64,000 nucleotides of DNA from Streptomyces sp. Ru62 (GCF_002920615.1 NZ_PQSU01000015.1:124001-188000), one strand, 5' to 3'; shown: positions 1 through 9,181, counted from the stretch's first letter. The notes: generated from the letters alone by a model not told the origin. Numbers and translations: made by a program.

Positions 1-28
1 CGTTGCGGTAGTTCTCCGAGACGTTCAT
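1..28 (-). CDS. 5' end of an unidentified gene leaving the window
   Basis: Only the first nine codons are visible, reading MNVSENYRN on the minus strand, starting with ATG at 28. A purine-rich GGGGAGA sits about 4 bases upstream of the start and is a plausible ribosome-binding site. It would be transcribed in the same direction as the SpoIIE-type phosphatase gene upstream of it. Nothing can be said about function from nine residues. Confidence 0.45.
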
Positions 29-163
29 ACGATCTCCCCACGGGTCGGTTCCGTGATCGGAATATCGCGGGGACCGGGAGCAGGGCAAGAGCCGGGCGGT
101 CACCTTCACGAGATGTACGGCCCCTGGTCGCTCCGGGCGCGCGGTCCGCGTGCCGTCCTGCCG

Positions 164-2617
164 TCAGTCGCGGGTGGTGACGGCCTGCTCGAACCAGACG
201 GTCTTGCGGTGTCCGCTGGCGCTGGCGCCCCACTCCCGGGCCAGCCGGCTGACCACGCGCAGGCCACGGCCCGACTCGTCGTGGGGGCCGGCGCTCAGCA
301 TGGCGGGCAGGGCGGGTTCGTCGTCGGTGACCTCGAACAGCAGCGCGTCCGTGCGGACCACCCGCAGCCCGATCCGGTCGCTCTCCGCGTGCCGGACGGC
401 GTTGGTGACCACCTCGCTGACCAGCAGCTCGGCCGTCTCCACGGCCTGCGGCAGGCCCCACTCCAGGAGCCGTTCGCGGACCAGTCGGCGGGCCCGGGCC
501 ACCTCACGCGGGTCGGCGTCGAGCCGCCACTCGGCGACGTGCTCGTCGGGGATGCCGTTGAGGCGGGCCATGAGCAGGGCGACGTCGTCCTTGCGTCCGC
601 CGCGGGTGTTCAGGGCGCGGATGATGGTGTCGCAGGCGTCGTCCATGGAGGCCGCGGGGTGGGCGGCGGACTCGCAGAGCGCGGCGAGGCCCTCGCCGAT
701 GTCGGAGCCGCGCACCTCGACCAGGCCGTCGGTGCACAGCACCAGCCGGTCGCCGGGCGCGACCTTGACCCGCCTGACCTCGAAGGGGACGCCGCCGACG
801 CCGATCGGCGCTCCGGTGGGCAGTTCGAGGAGTTCGCTGCTGCCGTCCTCGGCACGGACCAGCACGGGCGGGATGTGGCCGGCGTTGGCGAGGGTCAGGT
901 CGCCGCGGATCGGGTCGTACACGGCGTACAGGCAGGTGGCGAGGTAGGTGTCGCCGAGCCTGCGGGCCAGGTCGTCCAGGTTGCGCAGCAGTTGGGCGGG
1001 CGGGGTCTCCATTGCGGCCATGGTCTGCACGGCAGTGCGCAACTGGCCCATCATCGCGGCCGAGTTGAGACCGTGTCCCATGACGTCGCCGACCACGAGG
1101 GCGGTGCGGGAGCCGGGCAGTTTGATGGTGTCGAACCAGTCGCCGCCGATCCGGCCGAGCCGGGTGCCGGGCAGATAGCGGGTGGCGATGTCGCAGCCGG
1201 GCATCCGCGGGGTGACCTGCGGCAGCATGCTGTCCTGGAGGGTGTCGGCCACGTTCTCCTGGTAGGTGTACATACGGGCGTTGTCGAGCACGAGGCCCGC
1301 GCGGGCGGCGAGTTCGGCGCCGGTGGTGCGGTCCATGTCGTCGAACTGCGGCCGGTCGGGGCGGCGCATCAGCACCATGAAGCCGAGGACGACGTTGCGC
1401 GCCTTGAGCGGGACGATGAGCAGCGACCGGCCGCCGATCAGGGGCCGCAGGTCGCGCTTCTCGAACTCGCCGGAGATGCGCTCGGACAGCTCCTCGGTGA
1501 CCCTGGGGACGAGCACCGGCTCGCCGGTGACCATGCACTGGTAGAAGGGGGTGTGCTCGGGGAAGGCGAAGGCCTCGCCGACTGGCACGGTGTCGTCCCA
1601 GCGGCCCGGTTCGTCGTTGTGCTCTACCCAGACGCGGAACATCACGGTGCTGGCGTCCGGCGGGCCGTCCGGGAAGCCTTCGCCGGCCAGCACCGCGGCG
1701 CGCAGATGGGTGCCGGCGAAGTCCGCGAACCGGGGCACGGCGGCGCTGGTGACCTCGCGGATGGTCTCGCCGAGGTCCAGGGAGGAGCCGATGCGGGAGC
1801 TGACCTCGTTGAGGAACTCCAGCCGCTCGCGGACGGCGGCGTACTCCAGGTCCTGTTCGGCGCCGGCCGGGACCACGGCCACGGCCCGCTGCCGCGGTGC
1901 GACGGCTTCCTCGGCGCGGGTGCGCCCGGGGCGGCGGGGCACGCCCCAGTACGGGGTCACGGGCACCCGGTCGTACTGGCTGAACTCCAGGACCGGATAG
2001 CCGAGTTCGAGGACCTGCGCGACGATGCGGGCGCTGAGTCCCGGACCCATGCTGGGCAGGATCTCGGGCAGCCGCCGTTCGAGTTCGTCGGGGGCGGGCA
2101 GTTCGGTGTGGCGGGCGAAGCCGGGCGAGATGCGTTCGGCGGTCTCGTCGTCGTAGCCGCGTTCGTCGCGCAGCCGGGTGGCGTCGGCGGCGAGCACGAG
2201 CAGCCGGGCGGGGCCCGGGCCGACCAGCGGGTAGGCCCACCACAGCACGTCCAGCCGCTCCCCGTCGGGCGTCTGCGGGGGCGGGCGCAGGCGGGCGCGC
2301 CCGGCCGTGGCGTAGCCGGTGTGCCCGCCGAGCGAGTTCTCCAGGTCGGGGCCGGGCCCGTCGTACGTCTCGTACGCGTCCGGCAGCGCGCCGTCCTGGA
2401 GGTCCTCCGGCAGGGCACCGGAGACGGGCAGCAGGTCGGCCGCGGGCTGTCCGACGGCGTCCTCACGGCTGACGCCGAACAGGCGCCGCGCGCCGGTGCT
2501 CCAGTGGGACACCCGTCCGGCCCGGTCGACGACGACCACGGCCAGCGGAATCCGGCCCGCGGCGGTGTCGCCGATGCCGCGCCCGGGAGCTGTGTCCCGC
2601 TCGCTGCCACGGTCCAT
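164..2617 (-). CDS. PAS-GAF-SpoIIE phosphatase with C-terminal HATPase (signalling, 817 aa)
   Basis: This is a cytoplasmic multidomain serine phosphatase of the RsbU/SpoIIE type. A PAS-like domain occupies roughly residues 20-130 and a GAF domain about 260-430. The PP2C/SpoIIE domain spans about 465-685, with GGDWFD, GDVMGHG and a late KDDVALL that supply the metal-binding aspartates. The last 120 residues form an anti-sigma-type HATPase with an N-box (SEVVTNAVRHA) and GRGLRVV. In the family such proteins dephosphorylate anti-anti-sigma factors and may also bind or phosphorylate partners. The signal sensed is unknown. ATG at 2617 is preceded by GAGAGGG. No anti-anti-sigma partner gene is visible nearby. 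Confidence 0.9.
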   Translation of the reverse strand: MDRGSERDTAPGRGIGDTAAGRIPLAVVVVDRAGRVSHWSTGARRLFGVSREDAVGQPAADLLPVSGALPEDLQDGALPDAYETYDGPGPDLENSLGGHTGYATAGRARLRPPPQTPDGERLDVLWWAYPLVGPGPARLLVLAADATRLRDERGYDDETAERISPGFARHTELPAPDELERRLPEILPSMGPGLSARIVAQVLELGYPVLEFSQYDRVPVTPYWGVPRRPGRTRAEEAVAPRQRAVAVVPAGAEQDLEYAAVRERLEFLNEVSSRIGSSLDLGETIREVTSAAVPRFADFAGTHLRAAVLAGEGFPDGPPDASTVMFRVWVEHNDEPGRWDDTVPVGEAFAFPEHTPFYQCMVTGEPVLVPRVTEELSERISGEFEKRDLRPLIGGRSLLIVPLKARNVVLGFMVLMRRPDRPQFDDMDRTTGAELAARAGLVLDNARMYTYQENVADTLQDSMLPQVTPRMPGCDIATRYLPGTRLGRIGGDWFDTIKLPGSRTALVVGDVMGHGLNSAAMMGQLRTAVQTMAAMETPPAQLLRNLDDLARRLGDTYLATCLYAVYDPIRGDLTLANAGHIPPVLVRAEDGSSELLELPTGAPIGVGGVPFEVRRVKVAPGDRLVLCTDGLVEVRGSDIGEGLAALCESAAHPAASMDDACDTIIRALNTRGGRKDDVALLMARLNGIPDEHVAEWRLDADPREVARARRLVRERLLEWGLPQAVETAELLVSEVVTNAVRHAESDRIGLRVVRTDALLFEVTDDEPALPAMLSAGPHDESGRGLRVVSRLAREWGASASGHRKTVWFEQAVTTRD

Positions 2618-2760
2618 GGCCCAGGCCCTCTCTCCCCACGGCTGTCCGCAAACGATCTGTGCCGCCCGCCACTACGGTAAGACGACCACCAGTCGCGATG
2701 TGTGGCAATCCTGGAATTGGTTGCAGCGGATCGCTCCGGCGCGGCGGGCGGGCGCCCCGC

Positions 2761-5160
2761 TCAGTCCTCGTGGCCCAGTTGGAGATCCCGTTCCGTCCGG
2801 CCACCCCCCGCGACCTGCAACACCGTGGCGACCGGCGGGTAACCTGCGGCGATGACGGTGTACTCGCCGGAGGAGAGATCGACGAACCGGAACGTTCCGT
2901 CGGCTCCGGTGGTGAGCGTGTCGACGACGTTGCCGGCGGCGTCGAGCAGGGTCACGCGCGCGTCCTCCACGGGCCGCCCGCCGCTGGCCCGGACGGTGCC
3001 CCGCAGCACGGCGCCGCCCGCGAGTTCGACGTCCTGCCGGGTCTCCCGGGATGCCTGCACGGTGACCGGGAGCGCGGCGGGCCGGAAGGCGGGGGCGCTG
3101 GCGGCGAGGGTGTACTCGCCCGCGACCAGTTCGGTGATGACGTAGCCGCCCTCGCGCCCGCTGCGGGTGCTCGCGACGACCTCGCCGTGCACGTTGGTGA
3201 GGGTGACGGTGGCGTCCCGGACGGGGGTGCCGTCGGCGGTGAGCACGCTGCCGGCGAGGCGGCCGGCGCCGCTGAGGACGACGTCGAGCTCGACGGGGCG
3301 TTCGCCGACGGTGACGGAGACGGCCTGCGGCTGGTGCCCGCCGGCGGCGGCGATCAGCACGTACGACCCGGAGCCGGGCGTGCTGAGCGCGTACCGCCCG
3401 TCGTCGCCGCTGGCGCCCCGACCGATCTGCTGTCCGGCGACGTCGATGAGGGTGAGGGCCGCGCGGGGCACCACGGTGCCGTCGGGGTGCTGCACGGTGC
3501 CGCAGACGGGGACCCCGGCGGCGTAGGGCGCCCGGGCACCGGGGATCGAGGCGGTCACGGTCTGCGGCTCCGTTTCGGCGGTGTTGTGGGACACCAGTGG
3601 TTTCTCCTTGAGGAAGAAGGCGATGAGCAGGCCGAGGGCGAGCACCGGGACCAGGTAGAGGAAGATCCGGGGCATCGCGTCGGCGTAGGCGCGGATGTAG
3701 GCGTCGCGCAGGGCCGGGGGCAGCGCGTGGACGAGCTGCGGGGTGATCGAGTCGGCGGCGGGCAGTCCGGTACCCGCGCGCGGGGGCAGCTCCTCGCGCA
3801 GCGAGGAGGCGAGCCGGTCGGCGAAGAGCGTGCCGAAGACGGCGGCGCCGACGCTGCCGCCGATCTGCCGGAAGTAGTTGTTGGCGCTGGTGGCGGTGCC
3901 GAGGTCGGCGGGGCGGACGGAGTTCTGCACGGCGAGGACGAGGACCGGCATGACCAGGCCGATCCCGGCGCCGAGGACGGCCATCCAGACGCTGTAGTGC
4001 AGCCGGGGCGTGTCGGTCTGCAGCCGGGACAGCAGCCACATGCCGACGGTGGCGACGGCGCAGCCGAGCACGGGGTAGATCTTGTAGCGCCCGGTGTGGC
4101 TGATGAGCTGTCCGCCGATGATGGAGGCGCCGACGATCCCGGCCATCATGGGCAGCATCAGCAGCCCGGACTCGGTGGCGCTGGCGCCGTCGACCATCTG
4201 CAGGAAGGTCGGCAGATAGCTGGCGGCGCCGAACAGGGCGACGCCGATCACGAGGCCGACCAGGCCGCTGAGGGTGAACACGGGGTCGCGGAACAGTCTC
4301 AGCGGGATGAGGGGTTCGGCCGCGAAGCGCTCGGCGACCAGGAAGAGGGCGGTGGCGACGAGGGCGCCGGCGCCGAGGCCGAGGATCTGCCGGGAGCTCC
4401 AGGCGTACTCGGTGCCGCCCCAGCTGGTGAGCAGGACCAGGCAGGTCGAGGCGGCGGCGAGCAGCAGGGTGCCGAGGACGTCGAGCCGGGCGCGTGTGCG
4501 CGGCCTCGGGAGTTTGAGGACGACGGCGATGACGGCGAGGGTGACCAGTCCGAAGGGGACGTTGACGTAGAAGCACCAGCGCCAGGAGAGGTGGTCGGTG
4601 AAGTAGCCGCCGAGCAGCGGTCCGGCGACGGAGGCGAGACCGAAGACGGCGCCGATCAGGCCCATGTACCGGCCGCGCTCCCGGGGCGGCACGATGTCGG
4701 CGATGATCGCCTGCACACCGATCATGAGGCCGCCGGCGCCGACGCCCTGGACCGCGCGGAAGGCGATGAGCTGGTCCATGGTCCCGGCCCGGCCGGCGAG
4801 GGCGGAGCCGACGACGAAGACGGCGATGGCGAACTGGAAGACGCCCTTGCGGCCGACCAGGTCGCCGAGTTTGCCGTAGACCGGCAGGCCGATGGTGGAG
4901 GTGAGCAGGTAGGAGGTGATCGCCCAGGACATCTTGTCCAGGCCGTGCAGTTCGCCGACGATCTTCGGCAGGGCGGTGGCGACGATCATCTGGTCGAGGG
5001 CGGCCAGCAGCAGGGCCAGCATCAGCCCGAAGAACACCAACCGCACCCGGCGGGGCCCGATTCCGGCGGGCGGCGCGGGAGGCGGCGGTGCGGCCGTGGT
5101 CTGCTCGCCGGGGACCGGTGCCACGACCGGCTCGCGCTTCACCAGTGTCGTCCCGCCCAC
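2761..5160 (-). CDS. DHA2-type MFS exporter with three C-terminal beta-sandwich repeats (799 aa)
   Basis: Residues about 38-540 are a 14-helix drug:H+ antiporter of the DHA2/EmrB class. They show the motif around LDQMIVATALPKI, the GKLGDLVGRKG loop and the RAVQGVGAGGL stretch. A proline-rich cytoplasmic tail of about 35 residues precedes it. From about residue 550 to the end lie three similar repeats of about 75-80 residues with the pattern DG-x-PV-x2-A-x-VTL, later G-x-DG-x-Y/F and L-x2-GEYT. These resemble carboxypeptidase-regulatory or CnaB-like beta sandwiches. Ordinary EmrB proteins of 450-530 residues lack such a tail. The substrate is unknown. The 2618-2760 gap separates it from the phosphatase gene. 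Confidence 0.88.
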   Translation of the reverse strand: MGGTTLVKREPVVAPVPGEQTTAAPPPPAPPAGIGPRRVRLVFFGLMLALLLAALDQMIVATALPKIVGELHGLDKMSWAITSYLLTSTIGLPVYGKLGDLVGRKGVFQFAIAVFVVGSALAGRAGTMDQLIAFRAVQGVGAGGLMIGVQAIIADIVPPRERGRYMGLIGAVFGLASVAGPLLGGYFTDHLSWRWCFYVNVPFGLVTLAVIAVVLKLPRPRTRARLDVLGTLLLAAASTCLVLLTSWGGTEYAWSSRQILGLGAGALVATALFLVAERFAAEPLIPLRLFRDPVFTLSGLVGLVIGVALFGAASYLPTFLQMVDGASATESGLLMLPMMAGIVGASIIGGQLISHTGRYKIYPVLGCAVATVGMWLLSRLQTDTPRLHYSVWMAVLGAGIGLVMPVLVLAVQNSVRPADLGTATSANNYFRQIGGSVGAAVFGTLFADRLASSLREELPPRAGTGLPAADSITPQLVHALPPALRDAYIRAYADAMPRIFLYLVPVLALGLLIAFFLKEKPLVSHNTAETEPQTVTASIPGARAPYAAGVPVCGTVQHPDGTVVPRAALTLIDVAGQQIGRGASGDDGRYALSTPGSGSYVLIAAAGGHQPQAVSVTVGERPVELDVVLSGAGRLAGSVLTADGTPVRDATVTLTNVHGEVVASTRSGREGGYVITELVAGEYTLAASAPAFRPAALPVTVQASRETRQDVELAGGAVLRGTVRASGGRPVEDARVTLLDAAGNVVDTLTTGADGTFRFVDLSSGEYTVIAAGYPPVATVLQVAGGGRTERDLQLGHED

Positions 5161-5269
5161 GTACCGCTCCCCTCGTCACACCCGTTCACATTTCCCGCGT
5201 AAGGCGACAACTGCGAACAACTGCGGCGAGTTACGGCACGATCCGGTACGGCCCGGAGATGCACTCGAA

Positions 5270-5310
5270 CCGGTGAAGGGGCCGACCGGCGGTCAACCCC
5301 CCTTCACCGG
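5270..5310 (-). terminator. Hairpin after the SRPBCC gene
   Basis: A 12-bp perfect stem (CCGGTGAAGGGG at 5270-5281 and its complement at 5299-5310) lies 12 bases past the stop of the SRPBCC gene on the minus strand. There is no clear T tract, so it would be an L-shaped or GC-rich type terminator, as is common in Streptomyces. Confidence 0.6.
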
Positions 5311-5322
5311 CGGGTGCTTGGA

Positions 5323-5766
5323 CTACTTCTCGACCTCGGCGGCGAGCCGGGCGAGCAGGGCGTCGTAGATCCGGCCGAGGCCCTTGGGCGCGAAGGTCTT
5401 CTCGAAGAAGCCGCCGATGCCGCCGGCGCCCTGCCAGGTGGTGGTGACGACCACGCGGGACCTGCCCTCACCGGCGGGGGTGACGCGCCAGGTGGTGACC
5501 ATGGAGGAGTTGCGGTCCTTCTCGACCAGCTCGCCGTCCGTGGGCTCGCTGACCTCCAGCAGGCAGTCGCGCACCCGCTTGCTGGTGGCCTGGAGCTTCC
5601 AGTGGACGAGGGTGCCCTCGCCGTCGCCGCCCTCGCGCACCTCGTACTCGCTGAACTGCTCGGGCAGCAGCTTCTGCCGCGTGCCGCGGTAGTCGGCGAG
5701 GGCGTCGAACACCTTCTCCGCGTCCGCCGCGACGACCCGCTCCGTAGTGGCCTCGACCTGCGCCAT
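5323..5766 (-). CDS. SRPBCC/START-like protein (147 aa)
   Basis: This is a small protein of the polyketide cyclase/dehydrase-like SRPBCC superfamily. The N-terminus has the usual strand followed by the AEKVFDALADYR helix, and it ends in a long C-terminal helix (GRIYDALLARLAAEVEK). The fold makes a hydrophobic pocket, and most members of this type in Streptomyces have no assigned reaction. The start at 5766 is chosen over the upstream ATG at 5814 because GTGGAGG lies seven bases before it. It is divergent from the radical SAM gene and followed by a hairpin, so it is probably monocistronic. Confidence 0.8.
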   Translation of the reverse strand: MAQVEATTERVVAADAEKVFDALADYRGTRQKLLPEQFSEYEVREGGDGEGTLVHWKLQATSKRVRDCLLEVSEPTDGELVEKDRNSSMVTTWRVTPAGEGRSRVVVTTTWQGAGGIGGFFEKTFAPKGLGRIYDALLARLAAEVEK

Positions 5767-5856
5767 TGCGTTCCTCCACGACCTGGTTCCTCGGGGTTGG
5801 GGCAAGCCAACCACCCCGGCGCCCGGCCGCCCAAATCGGGGCTCGCACGATCATGG

Positions 5857-5874
5857 GAACATGTGTTCTATTCT
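5857..5874 (+). promoter_or_regulatory. LexA (SOS) box over a promoter
   Basis: GAAC at 5857-5860 and GTTC at 5865-5868 are separated by four bases (ATGT), exactly the actinobacterial LexA consensus GAAC-N4-GTTC. A candidate -10, TATTCT, lies at 5869-5874, directly next to the box. LexA bound here would block RNA polymerase. The box is 32 bases before the start of the radical SAM gene. Confidence 0.75.
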
Positions 5875-5900
5875 GTGGGCAGTGCGAGCGAGGAGGCGTC

Positions 5901-6944
5901 ATGCGCTGGGAGAACCTCACAGACGAGAGCGAACACGGCCGGGCCGCCGATGCCGTGCTGTTCGGCGCGGACGCCGTCACCACACGGACGTTCGACACGC
6001 CCGAGTTCGCGGGGATCACCTTCCACGAGGTCCGGGCGCGCTCGGTGCTGAACCGCGTGCCGGGTGCCTCGCGCATGCCGTTCGAATGGACGGTCAACCC
6101 CTACCGGGGCTGCACGCACGCGTGCGTCTACTGTTTCGCCCGCAAGACGCACAGCTACCTGGACCTGGACACCGGCATCGGCTTCGACACCCAGATCGTG
6201 GTCAAGGTGAACGCCCCCGAGGTGCTGCGCCGCCAGCTCGGCTCCCGCCGCTGGCAGGGCGACCACGTGGCGATGGGCACCAACGTCGACTGCTACCAGC
6301 GCGCCGAGGGCCGCTACCGGCTGATGCCGGGCATCATCTCCGCGCTCACCGATCACGCGAACCCGTTCTCGATCCTCACCAAGGGCACCCTGATCCTGCG
6401 CGACCTGGACCTGCTGGTGCGGGCGGCGGAGGTGACCGACGTGGGCGTCTCGGTCTCCGTCGGCTTCCTGGACACCGGGCTGTGGCGCACGGTGGAGCCG
6501 GGCACGCCCGCGCCCGAGCGCCGGCTGGACGTCGTCCGCGCCTTCGGGGAGCACGGGATCGGCTGCGGGGTGCTGATGGCGCCGGTGATCCCGTTCCTGA
6601 GCGACGACCCGGCGCAACTGCGGGCCACGGTACGGGCCATCGCGGCGGCCGGGGCCACCTCCGTCACACCCCTGGTGCTGCATCTGCGCCCCGGCGCCCG
6701 GGAGTGGTTCATGGCCTGGCTCGGACAGCACCACCCGCACCTGGTGCGGCGGTACGAACGGCTGTACGCGGAGGGCGCCTACGCGCCCAAGTGGTACCAG
6801 CGCCGGATCACCCGCCAGGTGCACGAGCTGGCGCAGGAGTACGGCATCGGGCCCGCGCGCGCCGGGCTGGCCCGCCGGATCCGCCCGGCCGAGCCGGCAC
6901 CGGCCCCCACCGAGCCGGAGCCGGTCCAGCTCAGCCTCATGTGA
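5901..6944 (+). CDS. Rv2578c-type radical SAM protein (347 aa)
   Basis: The protein carries the radical SAM cluster motif C-x3-C-x2-C at Cys71, Cys75 and Cys78 (RGCTHACVYCFARKTH). It has the overall layout of the spore-photoproduct-lyase-like family named after mycobacterial Rv2578c. The 4Fe-4S cluster would cleave S-adenosylmethionine to a radical; the substrate is not known. ATG at 5901 follows AGGAGG with a short spacer and is preferred to in-frame starts further upstream that run into the promoter. A LexA box upstream implies induction by DNA damage. From memory, the mycobacterial homologue is also a LexA target. Confidence 0.88.
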   Translation: MRWENLTDESEHGRAADAVLFGADAVTTRTFDTPEFAGITFHEVRARSVLNRVPGASRMPFEWTVNPYRGCTHACVYCFARKTHSYLDLDTGIGFDTQIVVKVNAPEVLRRQLGSRRWQGDHVAMGTNVDCYQRAEGRYRLMPGIISALTDHANPFSILTKGTLILRDLDLLVRAAEVTDVGVSVSVGFLDTGLWRTVEPGTPAPERRLDVVRAFGEHGIGCGVLMAPVIPFLSDDPAQLRATVRAIAAAGATSVTPLVLHLRPGAREWFMAWLGQHHPHLVRRYERLYAEGAYAPKWYQRRITRQVHELAQEYGIGPARAGLARRIRPAEPAPAPTEPEPVQLSLM

Positions 6945-7093
6945 GGACGCCCAGGGTCGTTCGAGGGCATCCCACGGCCCAATCGGGTCACGTATCCCCG
7001 CAACACGTTCCTCAGGGCCCCGGCTCCGGGACGATCCGGCGAGAACCGTGAACCCCGCGGTTCGCCGAAGACCTCCGTCCCGGGAGGACCCGT

Positions 7094-8653
7094 ATGAGAA
7101 CACGCGCAGCCCTGCTGTGCGCGGCCGCGGCCGTCACCGTGCTGGCGGGCTCGGTCACCGCCGCACCCGCGCAGGCCGCCCGGCCCGCGCAGCTCGGCTG
7201 GAAGAAGTGCGGCACCACCGACTTCCCCAGGCTCCAGTGCGCGTCCCTGACGGTGCCGCTGAACCACGCCGACCCGTCGGGGCGGCGGATCACCATCGCG
7301 CTGTCCCGCGTCCCGCACACCGCGCGGGCCTCGCAGGGCCCGCTGCTGGTCAACCCCGGCGGTCCCGGCGGCAGCGGACTGACGCTCGCCGGGTTCGTCG
7401 CCTCGTCGCTGCCGAAGAGCGTGGCGGCCCGGTACGACGTCATCGGCTTCGACCCGCGCGGGGTCGGCCGCAGCCGGCCGGCCCTGGACTGCGTGCCCGG
7501 CCACTTCAAACCGGTGCGCCCCGACTCCGTACCGGCCACGCCCGCGCTGGAGCGGGCCAATCTGGACCGCGCCAGGTCCTTCGCCGCGGCCTGCGGCCGG
7601 AAGTACGGCGACCTGCTGCCGTACCTGGACACGGTCAGCTCGGCCCGGGACCTGGAGGCCGTCCGCCGAGCGCTCGGCGCGCCGAAGATCAGCTACTTCG
7701 GCTACTCCTACGGCACCTATCTGGGCGCGGTGTACGCGAAGCTGTTTCCGGGGCGGGTGCACCGCCTGGTGCTGGACTCGATCGTCGACCCGAAGGGCGT
7801 CTGGTACGAGGACAACCTCGGCCAGGACTACGCCTTCGACGACCGCCACCGGGCGCTGATGGCCTGGATCGCCACATACGACTCCAGGTACGGGCTGGGC
7901 AAGGACCCCGCGAAGATCGAGGCCCGCTGGTACGCGATGCGGGCGTCCCTGGCGAAGAAGCCGGCCGGGGGCCGGGTCGGCGCCGCCGAGCTGGAGGACA
8001 CCTTCACGCCCGGCGCCTACTACAACGGCTACTGGCCCCGCCTCGCCGAGGCGTTCGCGGCCTGGGTCCACCACGGGGACACCGGGCCGCTGGTGGAGGC
8101 GTACCGGAAGTTCGGTGCCGTGGACGCCGCGGGAGACAACGGCTACAGCGTCTACGCGGCGGTGCAGTGCCGGGACGCGGCCTGGCCGCGCGGCTGGAAC
8201 AGGTGGCGCGCGGACGCCTGGGACGTGTACGCGAAGGCGCCCGTGATGGCGTGGAGCAACGCCTGGTACAACGCGCCGTGCGCCTTCTGGCCCACGGCCC
8301 CGCTGCGGCCGGTGGACGTCACCAACGGCACGCTGCCGCCGGCGCTGCTCTTCCAGGCGACCGACGACGCGGCGACCCCCTACTCCGGCGGCGCCACGGC
8401 CCACCGGCTGCTGGCCCGCTCCAGCCTCGTGGTCGAGGAGGGCGGCGGCAACCACGGCGTCACGCTGAGCGGCAACACGTGCCTGGACCAGCACCTGGCC
8501 GCGTACCTCGGCGAGGGCAGGGTCCCGCGCGGCGGCGGCGCGGTGGACGCGGTCTGCCCGAAGACCCCCGACCCGACGCCACCGAAGAGCAAGGCGGCGT
8601 CGCCGACGTCCAGCGGCTCGACCCTGCACGGCTTGCTGGGCTTCCACGGGTAG
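7094..8653 (+). CDS. Secreted alpha/beta hydrolase, tripeptidyl-aminopeptidase-like (519 aa)
   Basis: An N-terminal Sec signal peptide (two Arg, then an Ala-rich core) ends near residue 28 at APAQA-A. The mature enzyme shows the oxyanion stretch NPGGPGGSG, then DPRGVGRS and the nucleophile elbow GYSYG. It has the C-terminal TAP-like region with a Cys-rich segment and the late GNHGV that should hold the catalytic His. The family releases tripeptides or esters outside the cell. GGGAGGA precedes the ATG. The preceding 149 bases show no strong regulatory motif. Confidence 0.9.
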   Translation: MRTRAALLCAAAAVTVLAGSVTAAPAQAARPAQLGWKKCGTTDFPRLQCASLTVPLNHADPSGRRITIALSRVPHTARASQGPLLVNPGGPGGSGLTLAGFVASSLPKSVAARYDVIGFDPRGVGRSRPALDCVPGHFKPVRPDSVPATPALERANLDRARSFAAACGRKYGDLLPYLDTVSSARDLEAVRRALGAPKISYFGYSYGTYLGAVYAKLFPGRVHRLVLDSIVDPKGVWYEDNLGQDYAFDDRHRALMAWIATYDSRYGLGKDPAKIEARWYAMRASLAKKPAGGRVGAAELEDTFTPGAYYNGYWPRLAEAFAAWVHHGDTGPLVEAYRKFGAVDAAGDNGYSVYAAVQCRDAAWPRGWNRWRADAWDVYAKAPVMAWSNAWYNAPCAFWPTAPLRPVDVTNGTLPPALLFQATDDAATPYSGGATAHRLLARSSLVVEEGGGNHGVTLSGNTCLDQHLAAYLGEGRVPRGGGAVDAVCPKTPDPTPPKSKAASPTSSGSTLHGLLGFHG

Positions 8654-8731
8654 CCGACACGGCAGACGACGCGTCAGGCGCCCGGCACCTCACCCGGCTG
8701 TGTCAGGCAACGGGCCCGGCCGCCCAGGGCG

Positions 8732-8754
8732 TTGTCAGTGGGGTGGGTCATCAT
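8732..8754 (+). promoter_or_regulatory. TTGTCAGTG-type promoter of the RidA gene
   Basis: TTGTCAGTG at 8732-8740 is followed after 8 bases by CATCAT at 8749-8754. In actinobacteria the arrangement TTGTCRGTG-N8-TAnnnT marks the LexA-independent DNA-damage promoters that need PafBC. The -10 here departs from the consensus in its first base. Transcription would begin at about 8761-8762, right at the ATG chosen for the RidA gene, giving a leaderless mRNA. Confidence 0.4.
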
Positions 8755-8761
8755 GGGGGCC

Positions 8762-9181
8762 ATGAGCGAACCCACCCGGGCCGGTCGTGGACCGACCCGC
8801 ATCCCCGCGCCGGCCGGGGTGTTCCCCGCCGCCCAGTACACCCATGTGGTGACCGCGACGGGCCGCCTCGTCGCGGTCTCCGGCCAGCTTCCCCTCGACA
8901 AGGACGGCGAGCTGGTCGGCGCGGGCGATCCGGCGGCCCAGGCGCGGCAGGTCTTCGCGAATCTCCGGCGCTGCCTGGCCGCGGCGGGAGCCGGTTTCGA
9001 GGACGTGGTGAAGCTGACGTACTTCGTCACGGACATGGCCCACATGCCGGCGATCCGCGCGGCCCGCGCCGCCCACATACCCGACGACCGCCTGCCCGCC
9101 TCCTCCGCGATCCAGGTGGCCGGGCTGGTGGCGCCGGAGTTCCTGCTGGAGGTCGAGGCTCTCGCGGTGGTCGCCGCGTGA
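8762..9181 (+). CDS. RidA/YjgF/UK114-family protein (139 aa)
   Basis: This is a RidA-family trimer-forming protein of the expected length, with the pocket-lining LVAVSGQLPLD segment, the long QARQVFANLRRCLAAAG helix and a late EVEALAVV strand. True RidA enzymes hydrolyse reactive enamines and imines from PLP enzymes. The catalytic Arg of archetypal RidA is not obvious here, so it may belong to another subgroup. ATG at 8762 is chosen because the promoter places the 5' end there; ATG at 8753 is possible. Its stop overlaps the GNAT gene by four bases. Confidence 0.85.
   Translation: MSEPTRAGRGPTRIPAPAGVFPAAQYTHVVTATGRLVAVSGQLPLDKDGELVGAGDPAAQARQVFANLRRCLAAAGAGFEDVVKLTYFVTDMAHMPAIRAARAAHIPDDRLPASSAIQVAGLVAPEFLLEVEALAVVAA

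Noticed and set aside
53..2680. Long plus-strand open frame opposite the SpoIIE-type phosphatase gene
   Set aside because: It is the GC-rich shadow of a real gene: low-complexity Gly/Ala/Arg/Val composition, no domain pattern, no ribosome-binding site.
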